Below, one piece after another: positions 48,335-57,617 of a stretch of 64,000 nucleotides of DNA. Each line of letters begins with the position of its first letter. Within the stretch, counting starts at the first letter, position 1. Location of the stretch: assembly GCF_026712185.1 (NCBI RefSeq), contig NZ_JAPPUX010000004.1:1-64000 (forward strand), given 5' to 3'. Below the pieces are notes generated by a model. The model was not told the origin of the DNA, did no database searches, and worked only from the letters and a program-made list of their open reading frames with translations. This DNA is from Nocardioides pini (lineage in GTDB: Bacteria; Actinomycetota; Actinomycetes; Propionibacteriales; Nocardioidaceae). Both the position numbers and the translations under genes were made by a program.

Positions 48335-49074
48335 TCCGGCTTCCGGAAGTAGAGGACCATGCTCTTGCCGATGAGCGGGTCGAGCACCTTGCCGGCGTAC
48401 TGCAGCGCCTTGGGGTTCTTCACGATCTCCCACACGAGCAGCCGGTGGTAGGCCTTGGCGAGCGGGTGGTCGTCGTTGGTGACGCCGACGGCGCACTTGA
48501 TCCACCAGTAGGGCGTGTGCAGGCCGTGGGCGTGGCCGCGGCCGGTGAAGACCATCGCGTCACCGGGGGTGCCGTCGTTGGGTCGACCGGCCTTGGTGAC
48601 CTTGTCCACGAGCTCCTGGGCCGTGTAGATGCGGATGTGGCCGCCCTCGGCGTTGTGGTAGTCGTCGGACAGCTTCCAGTTGACGACCTCGGGCAGCCAG
48701 CGCGGCACGGAGACGGCCAGCGTGCCGCCCGGGCGCAGCACCCGCACGAGCTCCTTGATCGCGTCGACGTCGGCGTGGATGTGCTCCAGCACCTCGGCGG
48801 CCACGACCCGGTCGAACTCGCCGTCAGCGAAGGGAAGGGCGAGGGCGTCACCTTCCTTGACGTCGGCCTCGGCGCCCGCCGGCACCTCGCCGGCCTCGCG
48901 CATCGCGCTGAACCACTCGCGCACGGTCGCGAGCTCGTCGGCGTCCTGGTCGAAGGCGATGACGTCGGCGCCGCGCCTGTACATCTCGAAGGCGTGGCGG
49001 CCCGCGCCGCAGCCCATGTCGAGCACGCGGTCGCCCGGGCGCAGCCCGAGCCGGTCGAAGTCAACGGTCAGCAC
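48331..49074 (-). CDS. class I SAM-dependent methyltransferase
   Basis: A 247-residue Methyltransf_11-type enzyme with VLDMGCGAGRHAFEMYRRGA (motif I), FDRVVAAEVLEHI (post-I) and VRVLRPGGTLAVSVPRWLPE (motif III). GTG at 49074 follows AGGAGG; it overlaps the upstream glycosyltransferase stop by 14 bases and the downstream gene by 4. The target may be the product of the glycosyltransferase. Confidence 0.82.
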   Translation of the reverse strand: MLTVDFDRLGLRPGDRVLDMGCGAGRHAFEMYRRGADVIAFDQDADELATVREWFSAMREAGEVPAGAEADVKEGDALALPFADGEFDRVVAAEVLEHIHADVDAIKELVRVLRPGGTLAVSVPRWLPEVVNWKLSDDYHNAEGGHIRIYTAQELVDKVTKAGRPNDGTPGDAMVFTGRGHAHGLHTPYWWIKCAVGVTNDDHPLAKAYHRLLVWEIVKNPKALQYAGKVLDPLIGKSMVLYFRKPE

Positions 49075-50323
49075 GGCGGCTCTCCTCCTGCTCGCGACGG
49101 AAGTCGGCGATGGTCTCCTCGTAGGCGGCGGCGGTGGCCTCGGCCACGGCGCGCCAGCTGAACAGCTCCTCCACGCGTGCCCGGCCGGCCGCGCCCATGG
49201 CCGTACGACGCTCCGGGTCGTCGAGCAGCGCCGCGACGGCCTGCTCGAGCTCACCCACGTCGCCGGGGGTGACCAGGTCGGCGCAGACGCCGTCCGGGCC
49301 GACGACCTCGGGGATCGCGCCGGCGCGGGACACCACGAGCGGGGTCGCGCAGGCCATCAGCTCGGCGGTCGGGAGCGAGAAGCCCTCGTAGAGCGACGGC
49401 ACGCAGGCCACCTCCGCGGAGCCCATCACCTCGACGAGCTCGGCGTCGCTGACGCCGTTGACGAAGGTCACCCTGTCGGCGATGCCGAGCTGGTCGATCA
49501 GCTGCTCGGTGCGCCCGCCGGGCTCCGGACGGGTCACCAGCACGAGCGACACGTCGCGCTCGACGGCGAGCTTGGCGAAGGCCTCGAGCAGGGTGGCGAT
49601 GCCCTTCATCGGCGCGTCGGCGCTGGCCATGGCCAGGATCCGCCCGGGCACGCGGGGGCTGGTCGGCGGCACGAAGACGTCGTCGACACCGAGCAGGATG
49701 GTCTGCATCCGGGCCGGGTCGACGCCGAAGTCGCGCGCCACGTCGCGGCGCGAGGACTCCGAGGGCACGAGCACCTTGCGGTAGCGCTTGGCGACCTTCG
49801 TCTGCATGCGCAGGAAGCCGTACCAGCGGCGCAGCGTCAGCCGCTTGCGCCGCGTCGGCGCGGTCTGGAGGTCGATGCGGCGGTCCATCGTGATGGGGTG
49901 GTGGATCGTCGCGACCACCGGGAGGCCGTAGGACTCCAGCGCCATGATCCCGGTGCCGAGCACCTGGTTGTCGTGGGCGATGTCGAAGTCGCCGGCCCGC
50001 TCCTGCATCAGCCGGGCGATGCGCGAGCTGAAGGTCTTCGGCTCGGGGAACCCGGCCGTGCACATCGTGAGGAACTCCTCGACGTCGATCCGGTCGCGGA
50101 ACTCGCGCAGCCGGGGCACCCGGAACGGGTCGGGCTCGCGGTAGAGGTCGAGGCTCGGCACCTTGGTGAGCACGACGCCCTCGTCGAGGTCGGGGTAGGG
50201 CTGCCCGGAGAACACCTCCACCTCGTGGCCGAGGCGGACCAGCTCGCGGGTCAGGTGGCGGACGTAGACGCCCTGTCCTCCACAGTGGGGCTTGCTCCGG
50301 TAGGACAGCATGGCGATGCGCAC
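49061..50323 (-). CDS. glycosyltransferase family 4
   Basis: A 420-residue GT-B enzyme. The N-terminal acceptor domain begins MRIAMLSYRSKPHCGGQGVYV. The C-terminal donor domain ends with SLYEGFSLPTAELMACATPLV, the E-x7-E motif of retaining GT4 enzymes, and then GWRAVAE-type helices (SWRAVAEATAAAYEE). GTG at 50323 with CATAAT 6 bases upstream. It leads the glycosyltransferase-methyltransferase-barrel operon; sugar and acceptor are unknown. Confidence 0.88.
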   Translation of the reverse strand: MRIAMLSYRSKPHCGGQGVYVRHLTRELVRLGHEVEVFSGQPYPDLDEGVVLTKVPSLDLYREPDPFRVPRLREFRDRIDVEEFLTMCTAGFPEPKTFSSRIARLMQERAGDFDIAHDNQVLGTGIMALESYGLPVVATIHHPITMDRRIDLQTAPTRRKRLTLRRWYGFLRMQTKVAKRYRKVLVPSESSRRDVARDFGVDPARMQTILLGVDDVFVPPTSPRVPGRILAMASADAPMKGIATLLEAFAKLAVERDVSLVLVTRPEPGGRTEQLIDQLGIADRVTFVNGVSDAELVEVMGSAEVACVPSLYEGFSLPTAELMACATPLVVSRAGAIPEVVGPDGVCADLVTPGDVGELEQAVAALLDDPERRTAMGAAGRARVEELFSWRAVAEATAAAYEETIADFRREQEESRRADR

Positions 50324-50374
50324 CGGGCCATTATGCCTACTCGCGGGTAGCCCGTCCCCCGTCGGACAGGCGGA

Positions 50375-51346
50375 TCACCCCTCGCTGGAGTGGCCGGGGA
50401 AGACGTGGGCCGAGGGGTCGAGCACGACGGCGGCGTTGTTGACCGCGGTGGCCGCCTCCCCGAAGCCGACGGCGATGAGCCGGACCTTGCCGGGGTAGTC
50501 GGTGATGTCGCCGGCCGCGAAGACCCGCTCGAGGTTGGTGCGCATCGAGGAGTTCACGACGACGTGGCGCTTCTGCGTCTCGAGGCCCCACTGCTGGATC
50601 GCGCCGAGGTCGGCGATGAAGCCGAGCGCGGCGACGAGCGCCTGCGCCTTCAGGGTCTGCGGCTCCTCACCGTCGACGCTGACCACCACCTCCTCGAGGT
50701 GGCCGTCCCCGCGCAGCTCGGTCACCTGGGCGTTGGTGATGATCCGGACGGTCGAGTCCCTGACCGCTGCCACCGTGCGCTCGTGGGCGCGGAAGGCGTC
50801 GCGGCGGTGGACGAGCGTGACCGACGCCGCGATCGGCTCGAGGTGCTGGGCCCAGTCGAACGCGCTGTCGCCTCCCCCGACGACGACCACGTCCTTGCCG
50901 GCGTACGGCGCGAAGCTGGGCACGAAGAACTCCATGCCCCGCCCGACCCAGCCCTCGCCGGCCGGCAGCGGCCTCGGGCTGAACTTGCCGATCCCGGACG
51001 TGATGAGGACGGCGCCGGCCGTGATGCGCGTGCCGTCGTCGAGCGTGACGACGACCCGGTCGTCGCCGTGGTCGAGGGTGGTGGCCGTCCGGTCCAGCAG
51101 GTACGTCGGGTCGGCGGTGGCCGCCTGCGCCACGAGCCCCTCGACGAGGTCACGGCCCTTCACGCTCGGGAAGCCGGCCACGTCGAGGATCGCCTTCTCG
51201 GGGTACATCGCGGTGATCTGGCCGCCGAGCTCGGGCAGCGAGTCGACCACGGCGACGCTCATGCCGCGGAAGCCGGCGTAGTAGGCGGAGAACAACCCCG
51301 TCGGGCCAGCGCCGATGATCAGCAGGTCGGTCGTCACGTCGTCCAC
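50375..51346 (-). CDS. ferredoxin-NADP reductase, thioredoxin-reductase-like (FNR2)
   Basis: A 323-residue flavoprotein. LLIIGAGPTGLFSAYYAGFRGM binds FAD and [13 protein letters not shown] binds NADP. The CxxC is naturally absent, as in YumC-type FNRs, where GRGMEFFVPSFAPYAG takes its place. VFAAGDITDYPGKVRLIAVGFGEAATA is the C-terminal FAD contact. GTG at 51346 has GAAGGA 8 bases upstream. It lies 51 bases upstream of the glycosyltransferase on the same strand. Confidence 0.87.
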   Translation of the reverse strand: MDDVTTDLLIIGAGPTGLFSAYYAGFRGMSVAVVDSLPELGGQITAMYPEKAILDVAGFPSVKGRDLVEGLVAQAATADPTYLLDRTATTLDHGDDRVVVTLDDGTRITAGAVLITSGIGKFSPRPLPAGEGWVGRGMEFFVPSFAPYAGKDVVVVGGGDSAFDWAQHLEPIAASVTLVHRRDAFRAHERTVAAVRDSTVRIITNAQVTELRGDGHLEEVVVSVDGEEPQTLKAQALVAALGFIADLGAIQQWGLETQKRHVVVNSSMRTNLERVFAAGDITDYPGKVRLIAVGFGEAATAVNNAAVVLDPSAHVFPGHSSEG

Positions 51347-51410
51347 GTCGCGGATCCTTCCGTCGGTGCGTCCCGGCCACAAGGGCTGGTCCGCGGCTGT
51401 CCCTGCCTGC

Positions 51411-51941
51411 CTACAGCGAGTCGAGCTCGCTGACCCTCCAGTCGCCGTCCACCCGCTCCAGCGTCACCAGCACCCGGTCCAGGTCGATCGACGGGCGCTG
51501 CCGGTCGTCCCCCGAGGTGCGCTGGTTGACGAACACCAGCACCCGGGCGTACGTCGATGACGCGGTGACGAGCGCGGTGTCGACGACCTCGGCCTCGACG
51601 ACCCTGCGGTCGCGGCGGCTCGAGGTGGTGACGCCCGCCATCGTGCGGTCGTAGCGGTCGCGCATCGTCGGGGTCATCAGCTCGCGGGCAGCGGCCTTGT
51701 CGTCGGCAAGCGTCCTCCAGGAGTAGCTGTAGGCAGCGGCCGCGCCGGCGCCCGCGCGCTCCCGCACGGCTTCCTTGACCTCGGCCGACGCCACGGCGGC
51801 GTCGGCGGCGTCGGCGCTGCTGACGTCGGCCCCGGTATCGGCCCCGGCGTCGCGGAGCACCCACACGAGGCCCGCGGCCGCCACCACCACCAGTGCCGCG
51901 AGCACCAGCAGCCACCGGTTCCCCGTCGTCCCGCCCGTCAT
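51411..51941 (-). CDS. Mce-associated-like single-pass membrane protein
   Basis: A 176-residue protein with one N-terminal helix (WLLVLAALVVVAAAGLVWVL) and an extracytoplasmic NTF2-like region ending RVDGDWRVSELDSL. It is a paralogue of the gene at 51947 and follows it after 5 bases. Pairs of this type accompany mce loci in mycobacteria and nocardioids, though no mce genes are in the window. ATG at 51941 chosen with GAGG upstream; GTG at 51950 would give a GTGA overlap. Confidence 0.62.
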   Translation of the reverse strand: MTGGTTGNRWLLVLAALVVVAAAGLVWVLRDAGADTGADVSSADAADAAVASAEVKEAVRERAGAGAAAAYSYSWRTLADDKAAARELMTPTMRDRYDRTMAGVTTSSRRDRRVVEAEVVDTALVTASSTYARVLVFVNQRTSGDDRQRPSIDLDRVLVTLERVDGDWRVSELDSL

Positions 51942-51946
51942 GGTCG

Positions 51947-52441
51947 TCACCTCACGAACTGCAAGTCGCTCGTGAGCCAGCGGTCGTCCTCGCGGACGAG
52001 CCGCAGGCGCAGCCGGTAGTAGCGGACCTGGCCCTCGGCGCCGGTCCCCTCGTTGGTCACGGTGCTGTTGGCCGCGACCAGGACCGTCGCGGAGTCGTCG
52101 TCCTGGTCGCCGACCCCGAGGGCGACGACCTCCGGCGTCGAGGTCGCCCTGGTGCGGACCGCCTCGCTGGTCAGCGTCCTCCGCTGGGAGGCGTACTGCT
52201 CCGCGAAGTCGCCCGTCGCGCCGTCGAGGACCGCGTCGACCAGCGGGTCCATGTCGCGGTGGTCCACGGTGAGGAAGGCCAGGGCCTCCGCGCGAGCGGC
52301 TCCGGCGACGTCCTGCTGGGCGGTGGTCAGGGCCGCGTCGACGTCGTCCTCGCCGGTGACGGCGAGCCCGATCGCGACGAGCAGCGCGACGAGCACGACA
52401 GCGAGGCCACCGGTCACCCATCGCCGCGCTCGCTCACCCAC
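51947..52441 (-). CDS. Mce-associated-like single-pass membrane protein
   Basis: A 164-residue protein with a basic start and one helix (GGLAVVLVALLVAIGLAV), then AEALAFLTVDHRDMDPLVDAVLDGATGDFAEQYASQ, a stretch typical of Mce-associated proteins, and a beta-rich end RYYRLRLRLVREDDRWL. TAGGTT lies 6 bases before the GTG, so the pair starts from a leaderless promoter divergent from the channel gene. Confidence 0.65.
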   Translation of the reverse strand: MGERARRWVTGGLAVVLVALLVAIGLAVTGEDDVDAALTTAQQDVAGAARAEALAFLTVDHRDMDPLVDAVLDGATGDFAEQYASQRRTLTSEAVRTRATSTPEVVALGVGDQDDDSATVLVAANSTVTNEGTGAEGQVRYYRLRLRLVREDDRWLTSDLQFVR

Positions 52442-52507
52442 GGGGCGAACCTAGCCCAGCGGAGCGTCGCCGCGCGGGCGATCCGGGCGTCCCTAGACTG
52501 CGTCGTC
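52442..52507. promoter_or_regulatory. divergent leaderless promoter pair
   Basis: TAGGTT on the minus strand (52453-52448) is 6 bases before the GTG at 52441. TAGACT on the plus strand (52494-52499) is 8 bases before the GTG at 52508. Confidence 0.6.
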
Positions 52508-53167
52508 GTGGGCAGACGACTCGACCAGGTGACCGCGCACCCGTCCGCGATGCTGCTCGGCGCCCAGCTGCTGCAGGTCCTGGCCTGGCCGTTCCTGGGC
52601 GGGTCGAAGGTCGGCGGCGCGTTCCTCGGTGTCATCGGCATGCTCGCCGTCGGCTCGGCCGTGCTCGCGGTCCGGCGTACGCCCCACGTGAGCCGCGTCG
52701 TGTTCTTCCTCGGCGCCCCGACGATCGTCTTCACGCTGCTCGAGGCGGTCTTCAAGGACACCGACGCGATCGTGCTGGTGTCCGGCCTGCTGCACGCGCC
52801 GTTCTACTTCTACGTCTCCTACGCGATGCTGCGCTACCTGCTGCACGACGACGTCGTCACCACCGACGAGTACTTCGCGACCGGCGCCGCGTTCACCGTG
52901 GTGGCGTGGGGCTTCGCCTACGTGTTCACGGTCGTGCAGATCGTGTGGCCGGACTCGTTCATCAACGCCGAGGGCTACGGCCGCGAGTGGTTCGAGCTGC
53001 TCTACCTGTCGTTCTCGACGCTCACCAGCGTCGGGCTGTCCGACATCGTCGCCGTCGGCCCGCAGGCACGCTCGGTCGTCATGGTCGAGATGATGGTCGG
53101 GGTGTTCTACATCGCGATGGTCGTGGCGCGCATGGTCGGCCTCACGATGATGCGGCACCGCCGCTGA
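52508..53167 (+). CDS. potassium-channel-like membrane protein, degenerate filter
   Basis: A 219-residue membrane protein with about six hydrophobic segments. The last part, FELLYLSFSTLTSVGLSDIVAVGP, has the pore-helix/filter layout of two-TM potassium channels, but the filter TVGYGD is replaced by TSVGLSD (173-179). The final helix VVMVEMMVGVFYIAMVVARMVG fits an inner helix. Ion selectivity is thus uncertain. The 3' end overlaps the convergent YjbR-type gene by 26 bases. Confidence 0.65.
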   Translation: MGRRLDQVTAHPSAMLLGAQLLQVLAWPFLGGSKVGGAFLGVIGMLAVGSAVLAVRRTPHVSRVVFFLGAPTIVFTLLEAVFKDTDAIVLVSGLLHAPFYFYVSYAMLRYLLHDDVVTTDEYFATGAAFTVVAWGFAYVFTVVQIVWPDSFINAEGYGREWFELLYLSFSTLTSVGLSDIVAVGPQARSVVMVEMMVGVFYIAMVVARMVGLTMMRHRR

Positions 53168-53531
53168 CGGCCTCCCAGCCGTCCGGTCGGTCGCGCTTCG
53201 GCAGCCGGGAGACCACGAGCCGGTACGACTCCTCGACCGCCTCGAGGAGCTCCTCGTCCGGGATCGAGCCCGCCAACGCGAGGTCGTTCCAGCCGGAGCG
53301 GCCGATGTACGCCATCACGCTCGCGTCGTCGGGGTAGCGGTCGAGCCACTCGTCCGCCACCTCGCGCGTCGCACCGGCCTTGACCCCCACGGTCGTCGCG
53401 CCGAGGAACGCGAAGATCTTGCCGCGCTCCCCCGGCCCGACCTTGTAGACGGGGTGCTCGTGGCCCCAGGGGTTGTCCGGCCAGGCGCCGGGGAGACCGG
53501 CGCACACGGCCTCGGCCTGCGTAACGTCCAT
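53142..53531 (-). CDS. MmcQ/YjbR family protein
   Basis: A 129-residue protein of the YjbR fold: TQAEAVCAGLPGAWPDNPWGHEHPVYKV, KIFAFLG, AYIGRSGWNDLALAGSIPDEELLEAVEESYRLVVSRLPKR. The C-terminal helix pattern is the family's DNA-binding-like end. Function is unknown in actinobacteria. Confidence 0.82.
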   Translation of the reverse strand: MDVTQAEAVCAGLPGAWPDNPWGHEHPVYKVGPGERGKIFAFLGATTVGVKAGATREVADEWLDRYPDDASVMAYIGRSGWNDLALAGSIPDEELLEAVEESYRLVVSRLPKRDRPDGWEAVSGGAASS

Positions 53532-53558
53532 GCGGTCACCCCCGGCCGTCGGGCTCGG

Positions 53559-54122
53559 TCAGTCGTCGTCCTCGTCCTCGTCGTCGTCCAGGAGGCCTTC
53601 CTTCTCCGCCTCCTGCACGATGCGCCGGACGTTGTCGATCCGGCCGCAGTCGGCGTCGAGCTGCGCGTTGCGCTCGGTCGCGAAGGCCACCCCCAGGTCG
53701 GCGCGGACCTGCTCGCCGACCTCCTCGCGCGCCGGGTTGAGGATGGTCAGCTCCTCCTCGGTGAGGTGGTGGTTGAGCGCGGTGGCGAGCTCCTCGACGG
53801 CGTCGTCGAAGGCCTGCGTGTCCGTGCCCTTGAGCTCGAGCACCTTCAGCACCGCCTCGTGGCCCTCGGCGTGCTCCTCCTCGCCGTGCTCGGCCTCGTG
53901 CTCGGTGATCGCGTCCTTGTTCCGCAGCTTCGGGTAGACGTGCTTCTCCTCCGCCTCGGCGTGCGCGACGTGCAGGGCGGCGAGCGCCTTGCGCACGGCG
54001 TCGCGGTCCGACGAGCTGTCGCGGAGCTGTCGCATGAGGGCCTCGAAGCGGCGGTGGTCCTCGAGGATCAGGTCGATGACGTCACCGGAGACGGGGCGGC
54101 CGAGGTCGATGGGAGTGCTCAT
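53559..54122 (-). CDS. hemerythrin-domain protein
   Basis: A 187-residue four-helix protein with HRRFEALMRQL, HAEAEEKHVYPKL, EHAEGHEAVLKVLELK and HHLTEEELTILNPA in hemerythrin order, giving the His/Glu/Asp di-iron ligands. The tail is highly acidic (EKEGLLDDDEDEDDD). Such single-domain proteins sense or carry oxygen or handle oxidative stress. TAGGTT is 6 bases before the ATG. Confidence 0.85.
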   Translation of the reverse strand: MSTPIDLGRPVSGDVIDLILEDHRRFEALMRQLRDSSSDRDAVRKALAALHVAHAEAEEKHVYPKLRNKDAITEHEAEHGEEEHAEGHEAVLKVLELKGTDTQAFDDAVEELATALNHHLTEEELTILNPAREEVGEQVRADLGVAFATERNAQLDADCGRIDNVRRIVQEAEKEGLLDDDEDEDDD

Positions 54123-54200
54123 GCCGCGAACCTAGCGAGCGGCGCCCCGACCCGGCCAGCACCCACCTCCGGACGGGTGGGGCCCACCTATGCTGGCGCC
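54123..54200. promoter_or_regulatory. divergent leaderless promoter pair
   Basis: TAGGTT (minus strand, 54134-54129) for hemerythrin and TATGCT (54189-54194) for the DUF1707 gene, each 6 bases from its start codon. Confidence 0.6.
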
Positions 54201-54746
54201 ATGTCCGCCGGCACCTGGGAGCGCTTCGAGCACGACCCGCGATCCCCGCAGGCAGCGCGCCTCCGCGCGTCCGACCGGGACCGTGAGCTGGCGCTCGAGG
54301 TGCTGGGACAGGCGTACGCCGACGGTCGGCTCGACCACGACGAGTACGACGCCCGCTCCACCGCGGCCACCACTGCCAAGGTGCTCGCCGACCTCGTCCC
54401 GCAGCTCGAGGACCTGGTCCCGGACGCGAGCGACGCCGCCCTCCAGCGCCGCGGCGCCGGCATCGTGGCCCGGCCGGACCTCCACGAGCAGGCGGTGCGC
54501 CTGTGGGCCAAGGACCGCCGCGAGGCCCTGACCGGGCTGGTCGGGATCTCGGTCATCACGTGCACCATCTGGGCCGTGACGATGTGGGGCGGGTTCCCCT
54601 GGCCGCTGTTCCCCATCCTCGCGGCCGCCGTCAACCTGCTGCGCATCCAGATGCAGGAGCAGGACATCGTCGAGGGCCACGAGCGGCACCTGCTCAAGCG
54701 GGAGCGGAAGGAGATCGAGAGGCGTCGCAAGGACGCCGGCGACTAG
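54201..54746 (+). CDS. DUF1707 (SHOCT-like) membrane protein
   Basis: A 181-residue protein. RLRASDRDRELALEVLGQAYADGRLDHDEYDARSTAATTAKVLADLVPQL is a DUF1707 domain, a short helical unit found in actinobacterial membrane-linked proteins. Two hydrophobic segments follow (GLVGISVITCTIWAVTMWGG, LFPILAAAVNLL), then a charged helix KRERKEIERRRKDAG. ATG preceded by TATGCT. Function unknown. Confidence 0.82.
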   Translation: MSAGTWERFEHDPRSPQAARLRASDRDRELALEVLGQAYADGRLDHDEYDARSTAATTAKVLADLVPQLEDLVPDASDAALQRRGAGIVARPDLHEQAVRLWAKDRREALTGLVGISVITCTIWAVTMWGGFPWPLFPILAAAVNLLRIQMQEQDIVEGHERHLLKRERKEIERRRKDAGD

Positions 54747-54852
54747 GTCAGGCCGCCTACTTCGTCGCCGGCGCGCTCGCTTCGCTCGCTCGCAGCTCCT
54801 CGCTCCTCGGGTGCGCCACGAACCTCGTTCCTCGGCTCGCGCGCACCTCTCC
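54747..54852. other. convergent gap DUF1707 / uvrB, weak inverted repeat
   Basis: The 106 bases contain GGTGCGC (54810-54816) and GCGCACC (54841-54847), which could form a 7-bp stem with a 24-base loop and act as a terminator. A low-complexity run of CGCTCGCTTCGCTCG lies before it. No ORF is supported. Confidence 0.3.
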
Positions 54853-56982
54853 TCACTTCGTCGCCTCCATCATCTGGCGCAGCTCCTTCTTGAGCTCGTT
54901 CACCTCGTCGCGGAGGCGGGCAGCGACCTCGAACTGCAGCTCGGCGGCGGCGTTCTTCATCTGGTCGGTGAGCTCCTGGATGAGCTCGGCGAGGTCGCTG
55001 CTCGGGATGCCGGCGGTGTCGGGCGCCTCCTGGTGCAGCTTGGACAGGGCCGGGGTCGGGGACTTGCCGGCCTTCACGCCACCGGCTCGACCCTTCTGCC
55101 CGACGTCGGCCCAGGTCTTCAACAGCTCCTGGGTGGTCTCGTCCTCGCGGGCCAGCATCTCGGTGATGTCGGCGATCTTCTTGCGCAGCGGCTGCGGGTC
55201 GATGCCCCTCTCGGTGTTGTAGGCGACCTGGATGGCGCGACGACGGTTGGTCTCGTCGATCGCGGCCTCCATCGACGGCGTGATCTTGTCGGCGTACATG
55301 TGGACCTGGCCGGACACGTTGCGGGCCGCGCGACCGATGGTCTGGATGAGCGACTTGTCGGAGCGCAGGAAGCCCTCCTTGTCGGCGTCGAGGATCGCCA
55401 CCAGCGACACCTCGGGCAGGTCGAGTCCCTCCCGCAGCAGGTTGATGCCGACGAGGACGTCGTACTCGCCCAGCCGCAGGTCGCGCAGCAGCTCGATGCG
55501 CTTGAGCGTGTCGACCTCGGAGTGGAGGTAGCGGGTGCGGATGCCGGCGTCGAGGAGGTAGTCGGTGAGGTCCTCGGACATCTTCTTGGTGAGCGTGGTG
55601 ACCAGGACCCGCTCTCCCTTGTCGGAGCGCTCCCGGATCTCGTGGATCAGGTCGTCGATCTGGCCCTTGGTCGGCTTGACCACGACCTCGGGGTCGACGA
55701 GGCCGGTGGGGCGGATGATCTGCTGGACCGTGTTGTCCACGCCGCCGACCCGGTCGAGCTCGTAGTTGCCCGGCGTGGCCGACAGGTAGACCGTCTGGCC
55801 GATCCGGTCGACGAACTCCTCCCAGCGCAGCGGGCGGTTGTCCATCGCGCTCGGCAGCCGGAAGCCGTGGTCGACGAGGTTGCGCTTGCGGGACATGTCG
55901 CCCTCGTACATGCCGCCGATCTGCGGCACGGCGACGTGGGACTCGTCGATGACGAGGACGAAGTCCTCCGGGAAGTAGTCGAGGAGGGTGTTGGGGGCAC
56001 TGCCGCGGGTGCGGCCGTCCATGTGCATCGAGTAGTTCTCGATGCCGGAGCACGAGCCGACCTGGCGCATCATCTCGACGTCGTAGGTGGTGCGCATCCG
56101 CAGCCGCTGCGCCTCGAGCAGCTTGCCCTGCTTCTCGAACGCCGCGAGCTGGTCGTCGAGCTCGAGCTCGATGCCCTTGATCGCCCGCTCCATCCGCTCG
56201 GGTCCGGCGACGTAGTGGGTGGCGGGGAAGACGTGGAGCTCGGTGTCGTCGGAGACGACCTCACCGGTGATCGGGTGGAGCGTCATCAGCCGCTCGACCT
56301 CGTCGCCGAAGAACTCGACGCGGATCGCGAGCTCCTCGTAGACCGGGAAGATCTCGAGGGTGTCGCCGCGCACCCGGAACGTGCCGCGGGTGAACGACAT
56401 GTCGTTGCGGGTGTACTGGATCTCCACGAGGCGGCGGAGCACCGAGTCGCGGTCGTGCTCCTCGCCGACCTTGAGCCGCAGCATCCGGTCGACGTACTCC
56501 TGGGGGGTGCCGAGGCCGTAGATGCACGAGACGGTCGAGACCACGATCGTGTCGCGGCGCGTGAGCAGGCTGTTGGTCGCGCTGTGGCGCAGCCGCTCGA
56601 CCTCCTCGTTGATCGAGGAGTCCTTCTCGATGTAGGTGTCGGTCTGCGGGACGTAGGCCTCGGGCTGGTAGTAGTCGTAGTAGGAGACGAAGTACTCGAC
56701 GGCGTTGTCGGGGAAGAGCTGGCGCAGCTCGTTGGCGAACTGCGCGGCGAGGGTCTTGTTGGGCTGGAGCACCAGGACGGGACGCTGCAGCTGTTCGGCC
56801 ACCCACGCCACCGTGGCGGTCTTGCCGGTGCCGGTCGCGCCGAGCAGCACGACGTCCTTCTCGCCGCCCTGGATCCGGCCGACGATCTCCTTGATCGCCG
56901 CCGGCTGGTCACCTGAGGGCTCGTAGTCGGACACCACCTTGAAGGGGGCGACCCGGCGCTGGAGATCGGTCACTGGACGCAT
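54853..56982 (-). CDS. uvrB: excinuclease ABC subunit B
   Basis: A 709-residue helicase-like damage verifier. Walker [14 protein letters not shown], the beta-hairpin region ([22 protein letters not shown]), [12 protein letters not shown] as motif II, and the C-terminal UVR motif [23 protein letters not shown] that binds UvrC all occur in order. ATG at 56982 has TACGCT 6 bases upstream, implying leaderless expression. No LexA box is visible directly upstream. Confidence 0.95.
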   Translation of the reverse strand: MRPVTDLQRRVAPFKVVSDYEPSGDQPAAIKEIVGRIQGGEKDVVLLGATGTGKTATVAWVAEQLQRPVLVLQPNKTLAAQFANELRQLFPDNAVEYFVSYYDYYQPEAYVPQTDTYIEKDSSINEEVERLRHSATNSLLTRRDTIVVSTVSCIYGLGTPQEYVDRMLRLKVGEEHDRDSVLRRLVEIQYTRNDMSFTRGTFRVRGDTLEIFPVYEELAIRVEFFGDEVERLMTLHPITGEVVSDDTELHVFPATHYVAGPERMERAIKGIELELDDQLAAFEKQGKLLEAQRLRMRTTYDVEMMRQVGSCSGIENYSMHMDGRTRGSAPNTLLDYFPEDFVLVIDESHVAVPQIGGMYEGDMSRKRNLVDHGFRLPSAMDNRPLRWEEFVDRIGQTVYLSATPGNYELDRVGGVDNTVQQIIRPTGLVDPEVVVKPTKGQIDDLIHEIRERSDKGERVLVTTLTKKMSEDLTDYLLDAGIRTRYLHSEVDTLKRIELLRDLRLGEYDVLVGINLLREGLDLPEVSLVAILDADKEGFLRSDKSLIQTIGRAARNVSGQVHMYADKITPSMEAAIDETNRRRAIQVAYNTERGIDPQPLRKKIADITEMLAREDETTQELLKTWADVGQKGRAGGVKAGKSPTPALSKLHQEAPDTAGIPSSDLAELIQELTDQMKNAAAELQFEVAARLRDEVNELKKELRQMMEATK

Positions 56983-57065
56983 GCGTCGAGCGTACGCGGG
57001 ACCACCGACAACGCGTCGTGCGCGGTTCGTGGCCCGGGCCCGCGCCGACGCTGTTGAATGACGCC

Positions 57066-57584
57066 GTGGACGACACGTTGACCTACCGGTGGGTCGCCGG
57101 CCCGGACTCGGCGCGCGCCGCTGCCCGCAGCTTCTCCCGGGGCACCCTGCGCCGGCGTCGCCCGCGCGCGGTGCTCGTCGGGCTCTGGCTCCTCACCGGG
57201 CTCTTCATGTGGACGTCGCTCGACGCCGACCTCGGGCCCGTCGCGAGGATCCTGTGGGCCCTCGCCTACGCAGCGGCGCTCGACGCGTGCGCCTTCGGGA
57301 TCGGCACCCTCCTCGGCCGCCACCTCACGCGCCGCCGGCTCGCCACCCGCCTGGGCCCGGGCACCGAGCTGACCTCGCGGTTCGGACCGGGCACCGTCGA
57401 GCTCGCCGGCCCCCTCTCGCGCCACGAGCTGTCGTACGACGGGCTCACGCACGTCGACCGGGTCGACGGGTGGGTCCACCTCCACCAGCTCGGGTCGCCC
57501 GTCGCCCTCGTCTGGCCAGGCGAGCTGTTCCCGGACGAGGAGCTCGACCGGATGCGCCGGCGGATCGCCGAACGGCGCACCTGA
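57066..57584 (+). CDS. two-helix membrane protein, YcxB-like
   Basis: A 172-residue protein with helices [17 protein letters not shown] and [21 protein letters not shown], then a PH-like beta domain ([38 protein letters not shown]) that suggests a YcxB-type protein. TTGAAT lies 6 bases before the GTG, so the transcript is likely leaderless. Function unknown. Confidence 0.65.
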   Translation: MDDTLTYRWVAGPDSARAAARSFSRGTLRRRRPRAVLVGLWLLTGLFMWTSLDADLGPVARILWALAYAAALDACAFGIGTLLGRHLTRRRLATRLGPGTELTSRFGPGTVELAGPLSRHELSYDGLTHVDRVDGWVHLHQLGSPVALVWPGELFPDEELDRMRRRIAERRT

Positions 57585-57617
57585 CCTCACCACGACCCGT
57601 CGTCCTACGCTCGCCCC

